Origin: Nocardiopsis sinuspersici
Lineage (GTDB): Bacteria; Actinomycetota; Actinomycetes; Streptosporangiales; Streptosporangiaceae
DNA: 64,000 nucleotides
Direction of reading: 5' to 3'
Assembly (NCBI GenBank): GCA_008638415.1
Contig: VWVT01000003.1
Location: 310,001 to 374,000, forward strand
Made by a program: the position numbers and the translations under genes
Part shown: one piece after another, positions 28,302 through 37,894 of the stretch
Numbering within the stretch: position 1 is the first letter of the stretch
How the letters are laid out: every line of letters begins with the position of its first letter
Notes under the pieces: model-generated
The model's database searches: none
Seen by the model: only the letters and a program-made list of their open reading frames with translations
Told to the model about the DNA's origin: nothing

Positions 28302-29387
28302 CTAGCCCAGGACCCAGCTGCGGCCCTCGGCGGCCAGCTTCTCCACCAGGGTGGCGCTGTCGTGCTCCTTGGCGAACAGGTGCTCGGGGCGGGTGATCGG
28401 CACGATCCACAGCCACCGCACGGGATCGCCCTGGAAGGAGAGCCCGGAGGTGTCCGGCGGCCGGTGGTCGGGGTGGGTCACCAGGAGGGAGGGGTCCTCC
28501 AGCAGCAGGACCGCGCCCGCGCCGCCGCGCATGGCCCGGTCCTCGGGGTTGTCCAGCCACTTGACGGTGTGCCCGGTACCGAACCAGGTCACCGCACGCC
28601 AGGGGAAGGCGCCGATCCACCGGAAGACGCGGGCGGCGTGGTGCGCGGGCATGGTCGTGGCCAGGGCCAGCTCCACCCGGGCGTACCGGGAGGTGTCGGC
28701 CATGTAGCGGTCCAGGGTGGGCATCCGCTGGCCGCACATGCCGACCGTGGACAGCACCGTGAAAGGGCGCTCCGCGGTGGGCGGGCGCTCCGAGACGCGC
28801 AGCAGCGGCGGGTGGCCGTCGGACACGTCCCAGTAGTGGCCGGGCTCGCCCACGTGCCGGTTCAGGTGGCTGAGCACGGTGCGCTGCACGCTGCGCCAGG
28901 CACCCGAGGCACGCCGCCAGTCCCAGTAGGCCTCGGCGTGGACCACGCGCGGCCAGAGCTGGTCGCGTACCGGGTCCAGCTCCCAGGCGTAGGCGCTGCG
29001 GCCGATCGCCTCGCGGGCGTACCCGGGCAGGCCGCTGTCGGCCTCGGCCCAGCCGGGGATGACGGCGAGCAGCCCCTCCCCGTCCACGAGGGCGACCCCG
29101 TCGCCCTCCTCGAACCACACGGCGCGCAGGCGGTCGGGGTCGAGGCGGGGGAGTCCCTGGGGGTGCTTGGTGTAGGCCTCGGGCATGAGCGGCGCCCGGC
29201 CCTCGTACAGGCCGCCGGACTCGCTGGTACGGGGCGCGATCTCGTGGTTGGCCAGCCACACCGGGACGCGGATGCGGCCGCGCGCGTCCAACAGGTAGGC
29301 GGCCGTGGTGTGGGAGTCGCACTCGACGACGACCCTGCGGCTCTGGTACGGGCTGATCTCGTCGAGCAGGACGTCGATCCCTGTCAC
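28302..29387 (-). CDS. Suppressor-of-fused (SUFU) domain protein
   Basis: 361 residues. The C-terminal half, from about residue 180, matches the bacterial SUFU domain (FTVLSTVGMCGQRMP, RVELALATTMP, WLDNPEDRAMRGG, VRWLWIVPITRPEHLFAKE). Bacterial SUFU proteins often act as immunity or inhibitor proteins in polymorphic toxin loci, but no toxin gene is next to it here. The N-terminal half is not recognised. The GTG at 29387 has GGGAGGG before it; the frame to 29450 is unsupported. It diverges from rlmN. Confidence 0.82.
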   Translation of the reverse strand: MTGIDVLLDEISPYQSRRVVVECDSHTTAAYLLDARGRIRVPVWLANHEIAPRTSESGGLYEGRAPLMPEAYTKHPQGLPRLDPDRLRAVWFEEGDGVALVDGEGLLAVIPGWAEADSGLPGYAREAIGRSAYAWELDPVRDQLWPRVVHAEAYWDWRRASGAWRSVQRTVLSHLNRHVGEPGHYWDVSDGHPPLLRVSERPPTAERPFTVLSTVGMCGQRMPTLDRYMADTSRYARVELALATTMPAHHAARVFRWIGAFPWRAVTWFGTGHTVKWLDNPEDRAMRGGAGAVLLLEDPSLLVTHPDHRPPDTSGLSFQGDPVRWLWIVPITRPEHLFAKEHDSATLVEKLAAEGRSWVLG

Positions 29388-29504
29388 CGGCCCTCCCACA
29401 CGCCGATCCCGGTTGTCGTGATCCGGCGGACCCGTCCGGCCCGTCCACACAGTGCGTAGAATCGACGGTAGTGCCCTGACAGGCGGAGCTGCAGCGCGGC
29501 GGCG

Positions 29505-29523
29505 TATAGGTCGTATAACGACC
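29505..29523. promoter_or_regulatory. Palindrome over the probable rlmN promoter
   Basis: GGTCGT-ATA-ACGACC (29509-29523) is a perfect six-base-arm palindrome. It overlaps two -10-like hexamers, TATAGG (29505-29510) and TATAAC (29514-29519), 62-80 bases upstream of rlmN. Confidence 0.45.
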
Positions 29524-29584
29524 CGGGCCGCCGCCGTACCGCGCCGGGCGCGAGACCACCGACTCCACTTCCTACGGACTGTCT

Positions 29585-30682
29585 ATGCCCGCCGAGCTCA
29601 ACTTCGTCGCACCCCGTCGCGCCAAGCCTCCCCGGCACCTGGCCGACCTCAGTCCCGAGGAGCGGACCGAGGTCGTCAACGAGCTGGGGGAGAAGCCCTT
29701 CCGCGCCAAACAGCTCGCCCAGCACTACTTCGGCGCCCTGGAGTCGGACACCGCGGCGATGACCGACCTGCCCGCCTCCTCCAGGGAGCGTCTGGGCGAG
29801 GCGCTGCTGCCCACCCTGCTCACCCCCGTACGCCACATCACCTGTGACAACGGGATGACCCGCAAGACCCTGTGGAAGGCCTTCGACGGGGTGATGTTCG
29901 AGTCGGTGCTCATGCGCTACCCCGACCGCGTCACCCTGTGCATCTCCTCACAGGCCGGGTGCGGCATGAACTGCCCGTTCTGCGCCACCGGCCAGGCGGG
30001 CCTGACCCGCAACCTGTCCACCGGCGAGATCGTCGAGCAGGTGGTCGCCAGCGCCCGCGACCTGGCGCGCGGCGAGGTCAGCGGGGGCCCGGGCCGGATC
30101 AGCAACATCGTGTTCATGGGCATGGGCGAGCCCATGGCCAACTACAAGCGCGTGCTGCAGACGGTGCGCCGCATCACCGATCCCGTCCCGAACGGGCTCG
30201 GCATCTCCCAGCGCGGCGTGACCGTGTCCACGGTCGGCCTGGTGCCCGCGATCAACAAGCTCATCGACGAGAACATGCAGGTCCGCCTCGCGATCTCCCT
30301 GCACGCCCCCGACGACGAGCTGCGCGACGAGCTGGTGCCGGTCAACAACCGCTGGAAGGTCGACGAGGTCCTGGACTCGGCCTGGCGCTACGCCGGGACC
30401 ACCGGTCGCCGGGTCTCCATCGAGTACGCGCTGATCAAGGACATCAACGACCAGGCGTGGCGGGCGGACCTGCTCGGCGAGCTCCTCAAGGGGCACCTGG
30501 TGCACGTCAACCTCATCCCGCTCAACCCCACCCCCGGGTCCAAGTGGACGGCCTCGCGCCCCGAGGACGAGCGCGAGTTCGTCCGCCGGCTACAGGCGCA
30601 CGGGGTGTCCGTCACCGTCCGCGACACCCGCGGCCAGGAGATCGACGGGGCGTGCGGACAGCTCGCGGCGGCCGAGAACTGA
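29585..30682 (+). CDS. rlmN: 23S rRNA (adenine-2503-C2)-methyltransferase RlmN
   Basis: 365 residues of the radical-SAM methyltransferase that methylates A2503 of 23S rRNA and A37 of some tRNAs. The 4Fe-4S cysteines are in [19 protein letters not shown] (CX3CX2C), and the family segments [29 protein letters not shown] and the C-terminal [14 protein letters not shown], which bears the methyl-accepting region cysteine, are all present. The length is normal. The start is ATG 29585. A small membrane protein gene follows after 31 bases and may be cotranscribed. Confidence 0.97.
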   Translation: MPAELNFVAPRRAKPPRHLADLSPEERTEVVNELGEKPFRAKQLAQHYFGALESDTAAMTDLPASSRERLGEALLPTLLTPVRHITCDNGMTRKTLWKAFDGVMFESVLMRYPDRVTLCISSQAGCGMNCPFCATGQAGLTRNLSTGEIVEQVVASARDLARGEVSGGPGRISNIVFMGMGEPMANYKRVLQTVRRITDPVPNGLGISQRGVTVSTVGLVPAINKLIDENMQVRLAISLHAPDDELRDELVPVNNRWKVDEVLDSAWRYAGTTGRRVSIEYALIKDINDQAWRADLLGELLKGHLVHVNLIPLNPTPGSKWTASRPEDEREFVRRLQAHGVSVTVRDTRGQEIDGACGQLAAAEN

Positions 30683-30713
30683 CCGGCCGCCCGGTGCGGT
30701 CCAGGAGTGCGGC

Positions 30714-31187
30714 GTGATCGAGACCGCGCTGGCCTTCGTGGCCGCCATCGCCTTCGCGGTGGTCCCGGTCTTCAGCATCGAGGTCTACCTGGTGGGCGCC
30801 GTCATCACGGTGGACGACGGCGCCCTGGCCGCCATGGCGGTGGCGGCGGGGGCCGGGCAGACACTCGGCAAGCTGCCCTACTACTACGCCGGCCGCGGAT
30901 CGCTCTCCGCCCCGTGGATCCGGCGCCGGGCGCGGACCCCGGGCAAGTGGGCCGAGCGCGCCGAGGGCTGGCGGCGCAGGGCCGAGGAGCAGCCGGTGTG
31001 GGGCGCGGGCCTGGTGGCGCTGAGCTCCCTCGTGAGCGTCCCGCCGTTCATGGTGGTGTGCGTACTGGTCGGAGTGACGCGGATGAACGTCGTGCTGTTC
31101 TGCGCGGTCACCTTCGCCAGCCGCACGGCGCGCTTCCTCGTGGTGGTGTTCGCCCCCGCCTGGGGCCTGTCCTTCCTTCCCGGGTGA
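30714..31187 (+). CDS. Small membrane protein, possibly DedA/VTT-like
   Basis: 157 residues with hydrophobic segments at about 3-28, 35-52, 98-120 and 122-145. A TLGKLPYYYAGRG stretch recalls the glycine/basic turn of DedA/VTT proteins, which handle lipid scrambling, but the protein is shorter and lacks other DedA landmarks, so this is tentative. The GTG at 30714 has AGGAG seven bases before it. Two strong hairpins follow. Confidence 0.72.
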   Translation: MIETALAFVAAIAFAVVPVFSIEVYLVGAVITVDDGALAAMAVAAGAGQTLGKLPYYYAGRGSLSAPWIRRRARTPGKWAERAEGWRRRAEEQPVWGAGLVALSSLVSVPPFMVVCVLVGVTRMNVVLFCAVTFASRTARFLVVVFAPAWGLSFLPG

Positions 31188-31212
31188 GGGCCCCGGCACC
31201 TGGCCGGGGCCC
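31188..31212 (+). terminator. Terminator hairpin after the rlmN unit
   Basis: GGGCCCCGG (31188-31196) pairs with CCGGGGCCC (31204-31212) immediately after the stop codon. Confidence 0.75.
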
Positions 31213-31234
31213 GGACCCGGCGCCCACGGAAGGC

Positions 31235-31273
31235 GGGCGCGCCGCCGGAGCCCGAGGGACCGGCGGCGCGCCC
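31235..31273. terminator. Bidirectional terminator hairpin
   Basis: Perfect 14-base arms (31235-31248 and 31260-31273) lie between the convergent plus-strand membrane protein and the minus-strand ABC permease, 20 bases from the latter's stop. Confidence 0.85.
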
Positions 31274-31292
31274 GCGACAGGGACCCGTCCGG

Positions 31293-32891
31293 TCAGACGC
31301 TGGCCAGGTCCCGGCGGCGGAAGCCCGCCAGGGCGACCGCGCTGACCACGAGCACCGCCCCCAGCGCGACGGCCACCGGAACGGCGTCGAACTCCTCGCT
31401 CGGCAGCTTGGGCAGCAGTTCGAACGCGCTCAGGTTCATCAGCCACTCGTCCAGACCGAGTATGGCGCCGAGCATGGAGGCCAGGAGGCTGTAGCCCAGC
31501 CACACCCACACGAGCGGGATCAGGCGCGGCGCCGCCCCCATCAGCAGCGCGGCCAGCGCGGCGAACAGCAGCGCCACCGGCAACTGGGCCAGTGCGGCCC
31601 CGGTCATCGTCCACGTCCAGGAGGAGTCCCCCAGGGCGGCGGACGCGCTCAGGCCCATGCCGAGACCGCCCATCACCACGATCAGGGCCGAGGACAGCAT
31701 GCTGACCAGCAGCGCGTTGCCGAACCAGCGGACCCTGCCGACGGCCGCGGACAGGGTGAGCTCGGCGCGTCCGGAGGTCTCCTCGGTCCGCGTCCGCAGC
31801 ACCGAGATGGCGGCGTAGGCCGAGGCGGCCATCAGCACGTAGCCGCCCATGACGCCGAGGAAGCCCTTCGTCGCGTCCCCGGGCGCGTTGCCCAGCATGG
31901 CCACCAGGTCGGGGTTCTCCTCCAGCATCGCCTCCACCTCGGTGGCCAGCGATCCGAACGAGAGGGCGAAGAGGAAGGTGGCGGCCGTCCAGGCGACGAC
32001 GGCCCCGCGCTGCTGGTGCAGGTGCAGTGCGAACGTGCTGCCGAGCAGCCTGCCCGCGCCGGCCGGGCCGGGACGGGAGGCGACCAGGCCCGCGCCGAGG
32101 TCGCGCCGCTTCGCCAGGGCGTAGGTCAGGGCGAAGAGCACCACGATGAGGACCGCGTACAGAGCCAGCGGCCACCAGCGCAGGTCGTCGAACATACGGG
32201 TCTGCTGGCCCCAGGCGAACGGCGACAGCCAGGACAGGGCGTTGCCGCCGTCCTCGGCCATGTCGCCGACGACCCGGGACATGAACAGCACGCCGACGGC
32301 CAGGAAGGCCAGTCCGGCGGCGCTGCGCCCGTGCTCCACGATCTGGGCGCACACGGCGGTGATGGCGCCGAAGGAGATGCCCGCCAGGGCCAGGCCCAGG
32401 CCGTAGGCCACCGAGTCGGCGGTCTCCAGGCCGTTGCCGACCAGGACCAGGGTGGTCAGGCCGCCGATGAGCAGGTTGACGAGCGAGACGGTGACCAGCG
32501 CGGCGGTCATCTGGGCGCTCGCCCCGAGCACGCTGGCGCGCAGCAGTTCGGCGCGTCCGCTCTCCTCCTCGGCGCGGGTGTGCCGGATCACGTGCAGGAT
32601 GCTCATGACCGCCAGGGCGATGAGCATGCTCATGGTCAGCTCGTTGACGATCATCGGGCCGAGCTGGTAGTCGTCCAGCCCGTATCCGGGACCGCCGAAG
32701 ACGATCCCGGTCGGGGTGTCCATGAGCGCGGCCCGGGCCTGGCGCTGGGCGTCGGTGGAGAACATGTCGTTGAGCGCCGGGATGGTCGCGACGACGGTGC
32801 CGACCAGGGCGAGGGTCCAGACCGTCAGCCGGATGCGGTCGCGGCGCAGGATGAACCGGACGAGGGTGCCGGTGCCGGTGAACGCGCTCAT
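31293..32891 (-). CDS. ABC-2 type exporter permease
   Basis: 532 residues with roughly twelve hydrophobic segments in two similar halves, each holding an [18 protein letters not shown] or [22 protein letters not shown] loop. This is the pattern of the two-fold permeases annotated as polyketide antibiotic exporters. It pairs with the ATPase whose stop overlaps its ATG. The exported compound is unknown. The TetR gene upstream suggests it is induced by its substrate. Confidence 0.87.
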   Translation of the reverse strand: MSAFTGTGTLVRFILRRDRIRLTVWTLALVGTVVATIPALNDMFSTDAQRQARAALMDTPTGIVFGGPGYGLDDYQLGPMIVNELTMSMLIALAVMSILHVIRHTRAEEESGRAELLRASVLGASAQMTAALVTVSLVNLLIGGLTTLVLVGNGLETADSVAYGLGLALAGISFGAITAVCAQIVEHGRSAAGLAFLAVGVLFMSRVVGDMAEDGGNALSWLSPFAWGQQTRMFDDLRWWPLALYAVLIVVLFALTYALAKRRDLGAGLVASRPGPAGAGRLLGSTFALHLHQQRGAVVAWTAATFLFALSFGSLATEVEAMLEENPDLVAMLGNAPGDATKGFLGVMGGYVLMAASAYAAISVLRTRTEETSGRAELTLSAAVGRVRWFGNALLVSMLSSALIVVMGGLGMGLSASAALGDSSWTWTMTGAALAQLPVALLFAALAALLMGAAPRLIPLVWVWLGYSLLASMLGAILGLDEWLMNLSAFELLPKLPSEEFDAVPVAVALGAVLVVSAVALAGFRRRDLASV

Positions 32892-33823
32892 ACCGCCGCA
32901 CTCCCGTTTCCGTCGCCGTTGCCGTTGAGTGCGGCCAGCTCGTCGCCGTAGTGGCGCATGAACAGCTCCTCCAGGGAGGGCGGGTTGCTCACCAGGGAGC
33001 GGATCCCGAGGCCGGTGAGCGTGCGCATGGCGGCGTCCATGTGGGTGTTGTCGACGTCGAAGGTGACGGTTTCGCCGTCGATCCGCAGGTTGTGCACCCC
33101 GTCGGCGCCCTCCAGGGCCCGGGCGTCCCCGGAGACGGTGGCGCGCACGGCGGAGCGGGTCAGGTGGCGCAGGTCGTCCAGGGTCCCGGACTCGACCGAA
33201 CGACCCTTGCGGATGATGGTGACGGTGTCACACAGCTTCTCGACCTCGGACAGGATGTGGCTGGAGAGCAGCACGGTGCGCCCCTGGGCCTTGGCCTCCA
33301 GGACGCACTCGGTGAACACGGCCTCCATGAGCGGGTCCAGGCCGGAGGTGGGCTCGTCCAGGATGAGCAGTTCGGCGTCGGAGGCCAGCGCGGCGACCAG
33401 GGCGACCTTTTGCCGGTTGCCCTTGGAGTAGGTGCGCGCCTTCTTGGTCGGGTCCAGCTCGAACCGGGACAGCAGGTCCTTTCTGCGCGCGGGGTCGAGT
33501 CCGCCGCGCAGCCGCCCGAGCAGGTCGATCGCCTGCCCTCCGGTCAGGTTGGGCCACAGGGTGACGTCGCCGGGCACGTAGGCCAGGCGGCGGTGCAGGG
33601 TGACGGCGTCCCTCCAGGGGTCGCCGCCGAGCAGGCCGACCGATCCGGCGTCGGCCCTGAGCAGGCCGAGCAGGACGCGGATGGTGGTGGACTTCCCGGA
33701 GCCGTTGGGTCCGAGGAAGCCCGCGACCTGGCCCGTGCGGACGGTCAGGTCCAGCTTGTCCAGGGCCTGGAAGCGGCCGAAGTACTTGTCGACGCCGCGG
33801 ACTTCGATGGCGGTTGATGGCAT
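32888..33823 (-). CDS. ABC exporter ATPase
   Basis: 311 residues of the DrrA/CcmA-like export ATPases. Walker A is GPNGSGKST, the Q-loop region lies near [15 protein letters not shown], the signature is degenerate ([15 protein letters not shown]), Walker B is [12 protein letters not shown] and the H-loop is [15 protein letters not shown]-terminal regulatory extension (about residues 225-300) and an NGNGDGNG tail follow. It overlaps the permease (ATGA) and lies 52 bases after the TetR gene. It probably drives drug or metabolite efflux. Confidence 0.92.
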   Translation of the reverse strand: MPSTAIEVRGVDKYFGRFQALDKLDLTVRTGQVAGFLGPNGSGKSTTIRVLLGLLRADAGSVGLLGGDPWRDAVTLHRRLAYVPGDVTLWPNLTGGQAIDLLGRLRGGLDPARRKDLLSRFELDPTKKARTYSKGNRQKVALVAALASDAELLILDEPTSGLDPLMEAVFTECVLEAKAQGRTVLLSSHILSEVEKLCDTVTIIRKGRSVESGTLDDLRHLTRSAVRATVSGDARALEGADGVHNLRIDGETVTFDVDNTHMDAAMRTLTGLGIRSLVSNPPSLEELFMRHYGDELAALNGNGDGNGSAAV

Positions 33824-33875
33824 GGGCGGGGTTCCTCTGTACGTGGTGGGGATCGTGTTCGGGGGTTCGACGCGG

Positions 33876-34541
33876 TCAGCCGGACTCCTCGGGAGGGTCG
33901 CTGACGTACAGGAGATAGGCGTCGAGCATCGTGCGCTCGGTCAGGAGGCCCTCGGTGTAGAGCTCCAGGGCCGGGAGGGCGTACTCCTCGGACCACTCGC
34001 GCAGGAGGCGGGCGAAGTCGGCCTTCTGCCCGGGCGGGTGCAGGGTGACCCGCAGGAGCATCGCCCCGACGGCGTTGGCCGCCAGGTAGCGGGCGCGCTT
34101 GGCCGGGTCGCGGCTCGGACGGACCGTGCCCTCGGCCTCGCCCGCGGCGAGGTAGCGCTCGATGTCGGTGACCATGCGCTCGTAGAAGGAGACCGCGAAA
34201 CCGCCTCCGGTCTGCACCGACCGGAAGAGGTAGGCGACGTAGGGGGCGTACTCCTCCATGGACGCCAGCTGGTGCAGCAGGGTCTGGCTGTCGTGGCTGG
34301 TGATCGTCTCCTTCTTGAGGTCGTTGATGAGCCCGAGGACGTGGTCGTCGCATGCCCTGCGGAGTCCGTCCTTGGACCCGAAGTGGTGGATCACCAGTCC
34401 GGGGGAGACTCCCGCCTGCTCGGCGATGGCGCGCACGGTCACGTCGAACCCGTGCTGACCGAAGCACTCGATGGCCGCGTCGCGGATGCGGGCGCGCGCC
34501 GTCAGGTCCGACTCGCTGTCGGAGCGCTTGGCTGAACTCAT
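33876..34541 (-). CDS. TetR-family regulator of the adjacent ABC exporter
   Basis: 221 residues. The HTH is visible as [40 protein letters not shown] and [14 protein letters not shown]. The ligand domain is variable. The ATG at 34541 follows a TAAGCT -10 hexamer by seven bases and lacks a ribosome-binding site, so translation is probably leaderless. A palindrome overlapping that promoter is its likely operator. It is first in the order TetR, ATPase, permease and presumably represses all three. Confidence 0.92.
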   Translation of the reverse strand: MSSAKRSDSESDLTARARIRDAAIECFGQHGFDVTVRAIAEQAGVSPGLVIHHFGSKDGLRRACDDHVLGLINDLKKETITSHDSQTLLHQLASMEEYAPYVAYLFRSVQTGGGFAVSFYERMVTDIERYLAAGEAEGTVRPSRDPAKRARYLAANAVGAMLLRVTLHPPGQKADFARLLREWSEEYALPALELYTEGLLTERTMLDAYLLYVSDPPEESG

Positions 34542-34548
34542 GTTCAAT

Positions 34549-34566
34549 AGCTTAAACGCGCGTTCA
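34549..34566 (-). promoter_or_regulatory. TetR operator and leaderless promoter
   Basis: TGAACGCGCGTTTA (minus strand, 34566-34553) has the perfect core AACGCGCGTT and overlaps the -10 TAAGCT (34554-34549). The ATG follows seven bases later. Confidence 0.65.
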
Positions 34567-34720
34567 GTCACCTGGCAAGGGGAGGGGCGCGTCCCCTTGC
34601 CGGAGGCCGGAGAGGCCGCTCCGCGCCGGCTCCTCGGGAGCGGACGCGGGCCCGGGAGCTGGTCGTACACTCGGGGCACGGCGCACGCCGAAGCGCCCCA
34701 CGCCGACGAGGAGAGGTCTG

Positions 34721-35533
34721 ATGGTGCAGGTCGCGGTCGCCCAGTTCGCCCCCGGTCAGGACAAGGCCGACAACCAGCGCTCGGTGGCGCGGCTGACCGC
34801 CCGGGCGGCGGCCGAGGGCGCCGGTGTGGTCCTGCTGCCCGAGTACACGATGTTCACCGCCCCGCGCGTCGACCACCGCGGCGTGGATGCGGCCGAGCCC
34901 CTGGACGGCCCCTTCGTCGCCGCGGCGGCCGACACCGCCCGCCGGGAGGGCGTGTACGTGGTGCTGGGGGTCAACGAGGCCGAGGACGGCGACGCCGCCC
35001 GCTTCACCAACACGCTCGTGGCGCTGTCGCCGGAGGGGAAGAGGGTCGCGCACTACCGCAAGATCCACCTGTACGACGCGTTCGGGGCCAGGGAGTCGGA
35101 CGTGCTGCGGCCCGGTCCGATCGAGGAGCCCGAGACCTTCACCGTGGACGGCGTGGTGTTCGGTCTGCAGACCTGCTACGACCTGCGCTTCCCGGAGGTG
35201 ACGCGGCGCGTCGCCGACGCCGGTGCGCACGTGGTGCTGCTGGCCGCGCAGTGGGTGCCGGGCCCGCTGAAGGAGGAGCACTGGCGGACGCTGGTGCGGG
35301 CGCGCGCCGTCGAGAACACCGTGTACGTGGCGGCTTCCGGGCAGGCGGCGCCCGGGGGCGCGGGCAACAGCATGGTGGTCGACCCCATGGGAACGCCGCT
35401 CGCGGCGCTGGGGGAGCAGACCTTCGCCGTCGCCTCGGCCGAGGTTTCGGCCGCTCGGGTGGAAGAAGTGCGAAGCATTAATCCGGCTCTGTCGCTGCGC
35501 CGTTTTTCGGTCTCTGCGCGGGTAGAGGAGTGA
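34721..35533 (+). CDS. Carbon-nitrogen hydrolase (nitrilase superfamily)
   Basis: 270 residues with the nitrilase-superfamily triad visible as E41 (LLPEYT), K114 (HYRKIHLYDAF) and C152 (LQTCYDLRFPE), plus the second glutamate region LKEEHWRTL. These enzymes hydrolyse amides or carbamoyl groups. The sequence resembles the Nit/omega-amidase branch. Given the beta-amino acid catabolic genes downstream, an N-carbamoyl or amide substrate would fit, but that is inference. The ATG has GAGGAGAGG upstream and a TACACT -10-like hexamer near 34665. Confidence 0.88.
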   Translation: MVQVAVAQFAPGQDKADNQRSVARLTARAAAEGAGVVLLPEYTMFTAPRVDHRGVDAAEPLDGPFVAAAADTARREGVYVVLGVNEAEDGDAARFTNTLVALSPEGKRVAHYRKIHLYDAFGARESDVLRPGPIEEPETFTVDGVVFGLQTCYDLRFPEVTRRVADAGAHVVLLAAQWVPGPLKEEHWRTLVRARAVENTVYVAASGQAAPGGAGNSMVVDPMGTPLAALGEQTFAVASAEVSAARVEEVRSINPALSLRRFSVSARVEE

Positions 35534-35766
35534 GGGGCCGGGCCGCTATCGCTTGGTAGATACTCGGACAAAGAGGATGAAAATCTTCCCAGCGAGCAGG
35601 GTCTTCCCAGGGTTCGTCACCTACGGTTATGATTCATCTGCATGATGTGATGTAAATCGGTCCGGAACCTTCCAGGCGCCCAAAGCTTCTGATTCAATAA
35701 AGAGCCGGTAACTATCGGCCCGCCAGACTGTCCTAAACCACGGGGGGAGCAAGGACATTGCGCGGA

Positions 35767-36015
35767 ATGAGCATGATGTGTGAACCAGACACGCGGCCCG
35801 CAACCGACACCTACGTCTACGACCCGAGCCTGCTGAGCTGGGCGCAGTGCATGGGGGATGCCTGCGTCGTCTGCCACGCCAAGTGGCCCCGGCCCCGTCG
35901 GCGCCTCGGTGAGCTGCCGGACGGGAGCCGTGTGTTCGGTTGTGAGGAGTGCGCGGGCATCATCGACGTGGAGCCCCGGGTTCCCGCTGGTGAACGGCTG
36001 TTCGCGGCCCACTAG
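35767..36015 (+). CDS. Small zinc-ribbon-like protein of unknown function
   Basis: 82 residues from ATG 35767 (85 from TTG 35758, which is nearer to the AAGGA). The protein holds three cysteine pairs or near-pairs: C at WAQCMGDACVVC and C at GCEEC, which together could bind one zinc as CX2C-X(n)-CX2C. No family is recognised. Codon use is GC-biased like real genes. The 225 bases upstream contain a TATGAT -10-like hexamer at 35628-35633, and a terminator hairpin follows the stop. Confidence 0.65.
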   Translation: MSMMCEPDTRPATDTYVYDPSLLSWAQCMGDACVVCHAKWPRPRRRLGELPDGSRVFGCEECAGIIDVEPRVPAGERLFAAH

Positions 36016-36027
36016 GAGAAGACGGTC

Positions 36028-36065
36028 GCGCTCCGGGTCCAGGGGGAGAGGCGGACCCGGAGCGC
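36028..36065 (+). terminator. Terminator hairpin after the zinc-ribbon gene
   Basis: GCGCTCCGGGTCC (36028-36040) pairs perfectly with GGACCCGGAGCGC (36053-36065), starting 13 bases after the stop, and is followed by TTCCGTT. Confidence 0.85.
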
Positions 36066-36146
36066 TTCCGTTGACGCGCCCGCTTCCATCGGGGAGGAGG
36101 GGAAATGAGCGCGTCCTTCCCAGGATGGCTCGTGTGCCGTCGACAG

Positions 36147-36209
36147 CGTCGACCACGCCCCGTGAGGGGCGCCTGACGACAACGATACTCCCTGTCGTTC
36201 GTGGTCGAC
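36147..36209 (-). terminator. Nested inverted repeats downstream of mmsA
   Basis: GTCGACCACG (36147-36156) pairs with CGTGGTCGAC (36200-36209), enclosing a smaller CGCCCC-GTGA-GGGGCG hairpin at 36155-36170. It lies 44 bases after the mmsA stop on the minus strand. Confidence 0.5.
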
Positions 36210-36252
36210 CGACAGTGAGGCAGATCCATCCGCTATTTCCGTGAAGTCCTGT

Positions 36253-37761
36253 TCAGCCGTTGGTGGGGAAGCCCAGATCGACGCCTCCCTCGGGCCTTCG
36301 GCTCGGGTCCGTCCAGCGTGCGGTGACCGCCTTCGTGCGGGTGTAGAAGTGGACGCCCTCGGTACCGTGCGCGTGCGAGTCGCCGAACAGCGACTGCTTC
36401 CAGCCGCCGAAGGAGTAGTAGGCCATCGGCACCGGGATGGGGACGTTGATCCCCACCATGCCGACCTCGATCTCGTGCTGGAAGCGCCGCGCGGCGCCGC
36501 CGTCGTTGGTGAAGACCGCCGTCCCGTTGCCGTAGGGGCTGTCGTTGACGAGTTTCACGGCCTCGTCGTAGTCGCCCACGCGCACCATGCTCAGCACCGG
36601 TCCGAAGATCTCGTCCCGGTAGCAGGACATCTCCGGTCCGACGTGGTCCAGCAGCGAGGGACCCAGCCAGAAACCGTCCGGGTCCCCGCCCAGCACCGGA
36701 TGCATCCGCCCGTCGATCGCCAGGGTCGCGCCCTCGCGCACCCCCGACTCCAGGTAGGAGGCGACCTTGTCGCGGTGCTCGCGCGTGACCAGGGGGCCCA
36801 TCTCGCTGCGGTCGTCGTCGCCGGGGCCCACGCGCAGGCGCGCCACCCGCTCGCGGATCCGCTCCAGCAGCTCGTCGGCGACCGAGTCCACCACGGCCAC
36901 CGCCGAGATGGCCATGCACCGCTCGCCCGCCGAGCCGAACCCGGCCGAGACCGCCGCGTCCGCGGCCAGGTCCAGGTCGGCGTCGGGCAGCACCACCATG
37001 TGGTTCTTCGCCCCGCCCAGGGCCTGGACGCGCTTGCCGTGCTCGGCGGCGGTCCGGTAGACGTGCCGGGCGATCGGGGTCGAGCCCACGAAGCTGACCG
37101 CCGCCACGTCCGGGTGCTCCAGGAGGGCGTCGACCGCGGCCCTGTCACCGTGCACGACGTTGAACACCCCGTCGGGCAGCCCCGCCTCGGCCCACAGCTC
37201 GGCCATCACGACGGCCGCGGAGGGGTCCTTCTCACTGGGCTTGAGCACGAACGCGTTGCCGCAGGCGACGGCCACCGGGAACATCCACATCGGCACCATC
37301 GCGGGGAAGTTGAACGGCGTGATGCCGGTGACCACGCCGAGCGGCTGCATGATCGAGTAGGAGTCCACGCCGGTGGACACGTTCTCGGAGTAGCCGCCCT
37401 TGAGCAGGTGCGGGATGCCGCAGGCGAAGTCGACGACGTCCAGGCCGCGGGACACCTCGCCCAGGGCGTCGGAGAAGACCTTGCCGTGCTCGGCGCTGAT
37501 CAGCTCCGCCAGCCGCTCCTTGTTCCCGTTGAGCAGCTCGCGGAAGCGGAACAGGACCTGGACCCGCTTGGAGAGCGAGGTGTCGCGCCATCCGGGGAAG
37601 GCCTCCCGTGCCGCGGTCACCGCCGCGTCGACCTCCTTGGGCCCCGCGAGGTCGACCGTGCCGGTGACCTGGCCGGACGCGGGATTGTAGATGTCCCCCC
37701 GGTGCTGGGACGGCCCCTCGTGGGCGGCCCCGCCGATCCAGTGGGTGACGTGCTTGCTCAT
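36253..37761 (-). CDS. mmsA: Methylmalonate-semialdehyde dehydrogenase (CoA-acylating)
   Basis: 502 residues of the CoA-dependent aldehyde dehydrogenase MmsA. It oxidises methylmalonate semialdehyde to propionyl-CoA and malonate semialdehyde to acetyl-CoA, in valine, thymine, beta-alanine and inositol breakdown. Visible motifs are GVVTGITPFNFPAMVPMWM, the NAD loop FVGSTPIARHVY, ALGGAKNHMVV and the catalytic cysteine in GSAGERCMAISAV, which is the MmsA-specific form. The ATG at 37761 has GGAAGAG upstream; the longer frame is unsupported. It is 133 bases downstream of a class III aminotransferase on the same strand, with a hairpin between. Confidence 0.95.
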   Translation of the reverse strand: MSKHVTHWIGGAAHEGPSQHRGDIYNPASGQVTGTVDLAGPKEVDAAVTAAREAFPGWRDTSLSKRVQVLFRFRELLNGNKERLAELISAEHGKVFSDALGEVSRGLDVVDFACGIPHLLKGGYSENVSTGVDSYSIMQPLGVVTGITPFNFPAMVPMWMFPVAVACGNAFVLKPSEKDPSAAVVMAELWAEAGLPDGVFNVVHGDRAAVDALLEHPDVAAVSFVGSTPIARHVYRTAAEHGKRVQALGGAKNHMVVLPDADLDLAADAAVSAGFGSAGERCMAISAVAVVDSVADELLERIRERVARLRVGPGDDDRSEMGPLVTREHRDKVASYLESGVREGATLAIDGRMHPVLGGDPDGFWLGPSLLDHVGPEMSCYRDEIFGPVLSMVRVGDYDEAVKLVNDSPYGNGTAVFTNDGGAARRFQHEIEVGMVGINVPIPVPMAYYSFGGWKQSLFGDSHAHGTEGVHFYTRTKAVTARWTDPSRRPEGGVDLGFPTNG

Positions 37762-37853
37762 GCTGTTCTCTTCCTTGTCCACAGGCGGGCGAGTGTCCGC
37801 TTGTACGGGTGGGGTCGGGGCATCCATCGAAGTGGGGGACTCCGGTTCACATC

Positions 37854-37885
37854 GGCCCCTGGGGCCGCAGGAGGCCCCAGGGGCC
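37854..37885 (-). terminator. Hairpin between the aminotransferase and mmsA
   Basis: Perfect 13-base arms (37854-37866 and 37873-37885) around GCAGGA begin ten bases after the aminotransferase stop. It may terminate or only attenuate transcription into mmsA. Confidence 0.75.
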
Positions 37886-37894
37886 GTTCGGGCA

